Of a DNA stretch of 64,000 bases, positions 59,521 through 64,000 are shown piece after piece. The stretch's first letter is position 1. Each line of letters opens with the position of its first letter. A program made the translations under genes and the position numbers. The notes beneath the pieces were generated by a model, which was given only the letters and a program-made list of their open reading frames with translations, did not search any database and was not told where the DNA came from. The DNA comes from Atkinsonella hypoxylon (lineage: Eukaryota > Ascomycota > Sordariomycetes > Hypocreales > Clavicipitaceae): NCBI GenBank assembly GCA_000729835.1, contig JFHB01000098.1, forward strand, positions 1 through 64,000, read 5' to 3'.

Positions 59521-60118
59521 GATGATATCTGGTTGGCTTTAAAACCTCAAGCATTTCGATTTTAAAACTCCGAACCATCCTGCCGTCCTTTGACCGCTGA
59601 AAAAGATGCATGCTCATCGCATACGATATCTTGATAAACACAATTCTGCTTTTCGTCACACGCAGGCAATTAAATTATATATCGAATTGCAGGTCTGCTG
59701 GATCTAGTTTTTTTTTTTTTTGTCTATTGAACAGGCGTTAAGGAACTTCAAGGGTGGGCAACTTTATTTATGAGCTTTTATCTTAGTTTCTCGAGGGATA
59801 TATGGACTTGTTGCTTTTCTTTTCCTTTTCCCTTTTTTTTTTTTTTTTGTGTTCCATAGCTGACGTGAAGGTATATGAAGGCTTTTGTCACGATTAAAGA
59901 GTATGGAGCAGGTTGGATGAGGGACGCAGCATGATGCATGGGTAGCGCAGAATAAAACAGGGTTTTACGTAATGGAAATTTAACGATCCGATAAGTTTGA
60001 TCAAGTGCGGTTGGGTGTGCATTTGTGAACGACATTTGTCTTTTTGTCTATAATCGCTTGCTGTGACTCAGCTCGCTATTCTATTTGTTTCTACCATGTC
60101 TGTTCTGTTGCATTTTAG
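59521..60118. other. Intergenic between convergent genes
   Basis: Shared 3' flank of the GH17 and SRR1-like genes. It contains two T-tracts (59708-59720 and 59834-59848). No gene was found. Confidence 0.4.
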
Positions 60119-61237
60119 TTATTGGTCGCACCGTTTAGAATCGTGACCTCTGCGCCGTTCATCTCCATCGCCCTTGACGGAATAATCGACACCATTCTTG
60201 TTTTCGTTTCCAGGGTCCTTGTTATCTTCAGTCGATTTCATGTTCTCCATCGTCGAGGCTTCCTTATTTGGTATTAGCCCTTTATCCACGGGTTTGCCAT
60301 GTGCGTCCTTGGTCCCATTCTGTTCTGCATTCTCATGATGGCTTTTCATCTGCTCCTTGCTTTCCAAACCACTAGCTCGCCAATACAAACACGTACTACT
60401 AAAAATGGGTCCATCCTGCGGGAATTGCCACTTTTGATACGTCTCAAACATTTTCCTTATCCCTTGTAAGTCGTCCATTGAGACCATAAGCCTATCAATT
60501 AGCATGTCGTTCTCAGGTCGCGGAGGGTATGAAACATACTGATCCCATGTATCCCAGCCTGTTCCGACAAACAATGCTGGTAATTCATTTGCGATAGCCT
60601 CTGCGTACAAAGGCCTGTACAGGTGTATCCCGTAGAGGAGCGTATCTTGAGTGATAGCTTTGGTGGCTAGCGGTGCATCTACCACCTTGTGTCCTTTCCT
60701 TGTGAGAAACGCAATGTCTGTGGATGTGAAGAGTGGTTCTTGAAAGATGCACTCTATTTGCGTGTTTCCAATGCTCTCTGGAGATTGTCAGTGACGCTTA
60801 TGTCCTCGGCTTCGAGTGGTGAACTTACCGAGTTCTTGTACCATGGTTTCAAAAGCAAGGAGCTGCGTGTACGTCCTCCTCTTGGCTTCCCATGCGCCAT
60901 CCGCGGGGTCGAATGTGCCTATACCCAGACAAATGGCTGTTTTGATGAGTGCAGATGAGCCAACATGGTCTCTAATGAGTCGCTTGATGGAATGGCAGCA
61001 TGGTCTGGAGGGGAAATCTTCACGTAGGCGGTGGTATTCGGATGTGATTTCTTGGAGAGAACGGTGAGGACCGGCACGTATCATAGCTGAAGCAGGAACA
61101 TTTGGAGGCCGTTTTGAGCGTCGTCCCTTTCGATCTTTGACTAACGACCATTCTTCTGCGTCGTTGGTCTCGTGACACGAGGGCGACGACGAGAAGTGAG
61201 TGGTGTCTAATTGTGACATGCCCAGCGGCTCCGTCAT
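60119..61237 (-). CDS. SRR1-domain protein
   Basis: Two exons, 61237-60829 and 60777-60119, give 355 residues. The 51-base intron has donor GTAAGT and acceptor CAG. It joins V-Q-E-L to E-S-I-G-N-T-Q and merges two open frames into one. An N-terminal basic region (K-D-R-K-G-R-R-S-K-R-P) is followed by the SRR1 domain: I-C-L-G-I-G-T-F-D near residue 115, the R-R-T-Y-T-Q-L segment, Q-D-P/E-P-L-F-T-S-T-D-I-A-F-L, and L-L-Y-G-I-H-L-Y-R. The C-terminal 70 residues are hydrophilic and low in complexity. SRR1 was described in plant light and clock signalling. The role of the many fungal members is not established, so no function is assigned here. Confidence 0.82.
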
Positions 61238-62881
61238 TTTGACACAGTGAGAAGCTGGCGCGGCAATTCTTTCTACTCTGTGTTATAGATGGATATTTTC
61301 TTTAATTTAAAAAGAAATCATGGATTGGATGCACCGTATTTTGTAGCTCTGGTTGCTCGATAACAAATTCAGATATGTTCAACCCATAACAGTGGAGAAT
61401 TTTGAAAGTGGATGAGAATGGTACAGGGTAGGGTACGGTTCCAAGTTGGACTGGGCGAAATGACATTAAAGCCTACCCAGGTACTATGCTCATGGAATGT
61501 CTTGGACTTTCTTGTTCCAGTCTAAGACTCGTCTCCAGATGGAAGGAACAACTAGAATATGTACAGGTTGTGGTGTAGTACCTAGAGCTTAGTAGGCAAC
61601 CCACTGCTGAACCAGCCCAGTTGACTATAATTGGCTGAAGGAATTGAACATGGTCCCTCCCAACGCGCGCTCTTATCTGATAAGAAAGGCAGGTACCTTG
61701 TACCAGAGCAAGTCCCTTAGCAGAGTCAGGGTGGTGACGGAAAAGCACTCTGCCAGCCGCTTACCTACATTGCATTAACCAGCGGCAGCCGCCACGATAA
61801 GACAACACCTTTAGTATTACGAAAAGTGCTCATCCCAATTTTCCATAATACGTGAAGCTAAACAGTATCCTTTACATACGTTTTTGTGTGTGGATGTATG
61901 ACCTCTGTTTTAGGACCTAATAGTTGCTGCTGTGTAGCAGTTACCTGCAGGTAATCAAAACATTGTTTACAGAGTACGTACCAGAGTACGTACCAGAGTA
62001 CCGCACGGAGTACTCCATCTCGGCATGCCAGACCCCATTGGCCCCAGCTTAAACAAGACTCCACCCCACTGGCTCACCCGGGCGCTTAACTGTCACCCAG
62101 TCAGCCAATCAGCGTGCACAACAGGCCACTGCCGTCTTGTCCATCCAAGCACGCAGCTGCAAACGCCAGGCCAGCAGAGCTGATTGGACCAGGGGCAGGT
62201 CGGCGTAGTTATGATTCGCTTCTTAGTCTTCTCCATCCAGGATCTCACCAGGCCATTGCATTTTCACTGTCCATTTGCTCCTCATTTGCCCAGCCCTCGT
62301 GGTGCTGCATGTACAACTGTACAACCACGGAGGAAAAGAATGAAGTGGCCGCTCTAGCACTTTTGCTGCGATTTCTCCCATGCTTGCCCGTTAGCCGGCC
62401 TTATCCCAATAGTGCTCCCGCTTGAACACACATCCCATGCATGCATACAATGAGCGTCTAAATGGTCGTGCCGGGGGTCCGAGAAGACTGCACTCCGTAC
62501 GGAGTACTTGTCTGCTGATCTTGAGATCAGGCTCTTTATATACTACCTTGACCCCGACCTCTTTCTCCGCCACCCCTCCGTCTTCGATGTTGACGCTTTT
62601 CTTCTTTCTTTTCGTGTGAAATTCGCAGTTGCTCAGCTCCCTCGTTGGCTTTACGTACAGTTGATTATTCGTGGTAGCTAGGCTGGTCCAAGGCTACGAG
62701 ACGGGTTTTCTTAATATCGATCCGCTCAAACACTACCGCGCTACTCGACTAAGCATTCCGAGATTCCCTTGTGATTGAGACCGAAGAGTAAACCGGCCTA
62801 ACGCCAAGACTTTTCGAGGGTCGAGGTTCTTTTCGTTGTTTTTCTCTGCACCCATTCCCCCAAATTAAGATATATTCCACC
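61238..62881 (+). promoter_or_regulatory. Intergenic region between the divergent SRR1-like and BIM1-like genes
   Basis: No gene is called. A short tandem repeat of cagagtacgtac (two and a half units) lies at 61970-62000, and the palindrome actccgtacggagt at 62492-62505. A TATA-like tttatata at 62535-62542 and plus-strand CT-rich runs (ttttcttctttctttt, about 62598-62613) are plausible promoter elements of the BIM1-like gene. Confidence 0.35.
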
Positions 62882-63766
62882 ATGTTCATTATTGTCCTCG
62901 CGCTCGCTTTGGCGGCTTTCACATCCGCCCACTCAGTCCTCGTATATCCCGGCACGAGGGGCAATAATCTCATCACGAATGATACGTTCCCATATGGCAT
63001 GCAGTGGATGTATCCATGTACGTGTTCTTGTTACTGGCTCTGTGGCGATATTGTCTGAGCCATTTGCTTCTGATGTACCTTCTCGTCGCTAACCTGTTTG
63101 AACAAAAAGGCGGAGGACTGGGAACCTCTAGGAACCGCACATACTGGCCGACGACTGGCGGTGCTTTGGCCTTCCAGCCAGGTTGGTTTAGAGGCCACTC
63201 GCTTGCCGTCATCTACGTCAACCTTGGCTTCGGCACTGATGGGCCCGATAACGGCCCTCAAAACATGTCCAACCCCATGGTGCACCCTTTCACAATCCAG
63301 GGACCATCGAATAACCCATATCCGGGCACTGTTTGCTTGCCGCAAATACCACTCCCTGTGAACGCGACTGTCAAGGCCGGCGACTTGGCGACTATCCAGC
63401 TCGTTGAGCTGGCGCAACACGGCGCTGCCTTGTTTACAGTATGTTATTCCCCTCGTCGCGAATTCAGAAATATCAACGGTGGATCAAATAGGAAATATTT
63501 CCAATTGCTTAAATATAGGAGAAGCACTAACGCATCAATAGTGCGTCGACATCATCTTCGCTGAACCGGGGGACCCCAAGATCGGCCTCGTCAACGAAAC
63601 AAACTGCTTCAATTCAACGGACATTGGCTTCGCAGATATGTACACCATCTCCATCAAGAACTCAGGTAGTGATGTCTATATCCAAAATGCAGCCAGCTCC
63701 CTCCGGGCCATCAGCTGGATGGCATTGACGCCACTCCTCGTGGCCAGCATATTGGCCATGTTTTAA
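62882..63766 (+). CDS. BIM1-like copper-binding protein, secreted and GPI-anchored
   Basis: Three exons, 62882-63017, 63110-63438 and 63542-63766, give 229 residues. Introns of 92 bases (GTACGT...AAG) and 103 bases (GTATGT...TAG) both contain a CTAAC branch site. The signal peptide M-F-I-I-V-L-A-L-A-L-A-A-F-T-S-A should be cleaved before H17, leaving an N-terminal His as in copper-binding LPMO-like proteins. The body shows W-M-Y-P-C-G-G, P-T-T-G-G-A, S-N-P-M-V, C-L-P-Q-I-P-L-P, A-Q-H-G-A-A-L and C-V-D-I-I-F-A-E-P, a pattern I associate with the BIM1/X325 family. Many N-glycosylation sites and a hydrophobic tail (W-M-A-L-T-P-L-L-V-A-S-I-L-A-M-F) indicate a GPI-anchored cell-surface protein. 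The best-known member, Cryptococcus BIM1, helps copper uptake; here that role is inferred only. Confidence 0.87.
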
Positions 63767-64000
63767 GGCCGAATTTAAGACTAGGGTAGAGAGGGAGTGA
63801 GATAAATAATCAGGATGACAAGCTGATGTCTTTTTTTTCCAAGTTGGCGTTGATATTCAATGTGTTATCTATCCTTGACTTGGATATGGACATGCAATGA
63901 GCCACATGTGCTCTGGAGTCGGGTGTAAGACGGTAAACATATTAGCATTTAATTTGATATGGCATTCATCGAATTTGAAGAAGGTCCCTGAGTTCAATGC

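Noticed and set aside
35172..63766. Biosynthetic or defence gene cluster
   Set aside because: The genes (zinc-finger protein, Spt8, helicase, C6 factor, glucanase, SRR1-like, BIM1-like) have unrelated roles, mixed orientation and long spacers; no enzyme set or shared motif ties them together.

Overview
The window reads as genomic DNA of a filamentous ascomycete. The intact genes carry short introns (about 50-130 bases) with GTAAGT-like donors and CTAAC-like branch sites. The products are typically fungal: a SAGA Spt8 subunit, a Zn2Cys6 regulator, a GH17 beta-1,3-glucanase of the btgC type, a BIM1-like copper protein and a SAD-3/Hrr1-type helicase. I cannot name the species; Sordariomycetes is only a guess.

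Bases 1 to about 28,300 are one AT-rich transposon graveyard. CpA/TpG are depleted and TpA is in excess, and stops replace Gln and Trp codons (CAA/CAG to TAA/TAG, TGG to TAG), the pattern of repeat-induced point mutation (RIP). Target-site duplications (TSDs) allow the layers to be separated. The substrate is an older retroelement relic with a retropepsin remnant (minus strand, 667-1011). Into it went a 543-bp miniature LTR element (1988-2530, TSD cttag), an unclassified 1.67-kb insert with a GC-rich head (2842-4510, 14-bp duplication), a minus-strand Ty1/Copia element (4855-12678, TSD gttac), and a plus-strand Copia composite (13223-26795, outer TSD taaat) with three LTRs and two gag-pol bodies. 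The two Copia blocks lie head to head, 544 bp apart. A clipped LTR end at 28252-28305 closes the region.

Bases 28,300-35,170 are of ordinary composition but have no convincing gene; they hold a MITE-like inverted-repeat cluster (32794-33268) and a CAGCAC microsatellite. The gene-bearing part follows: C2H2 zinc-finger protein (+, 35172-37046); small basic protein (-, 39220-39706, tentative); Spt8 (-, 41282-43443, two exons); SAD-3/Hrr1-like helicase (-, 44405-47443, three exons, with an in-frame TAG); intron-containing tRNA-Gly (-, 49261-49339); Zn2Cys6 regulator (-, 49770-52190, four exons including a predicted 4-base microexon); a gene-poor 5-kb stretch with an AT-rich island and an inverted-repeat element (56168-56509); GH17 glucanase (+, 57252-59520); SRR1-like protein (-, 60119-61237); and a GPI-anchored BIM1-like protein (+, 62882-63766).

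The genes do not form a cluster or pathway; they look like independently transcribed genes beside a silenced repeat island. The observations most worth following up are the composite Copia structure, the half-tRNA-type primer site, the 4-base microexon that completes a zinc cluster, and the RIP-type nonsense codon in a helicase whose relatives act in small-RNA silencing. All splice models were read by eye from sequence; no search or expression data were available.
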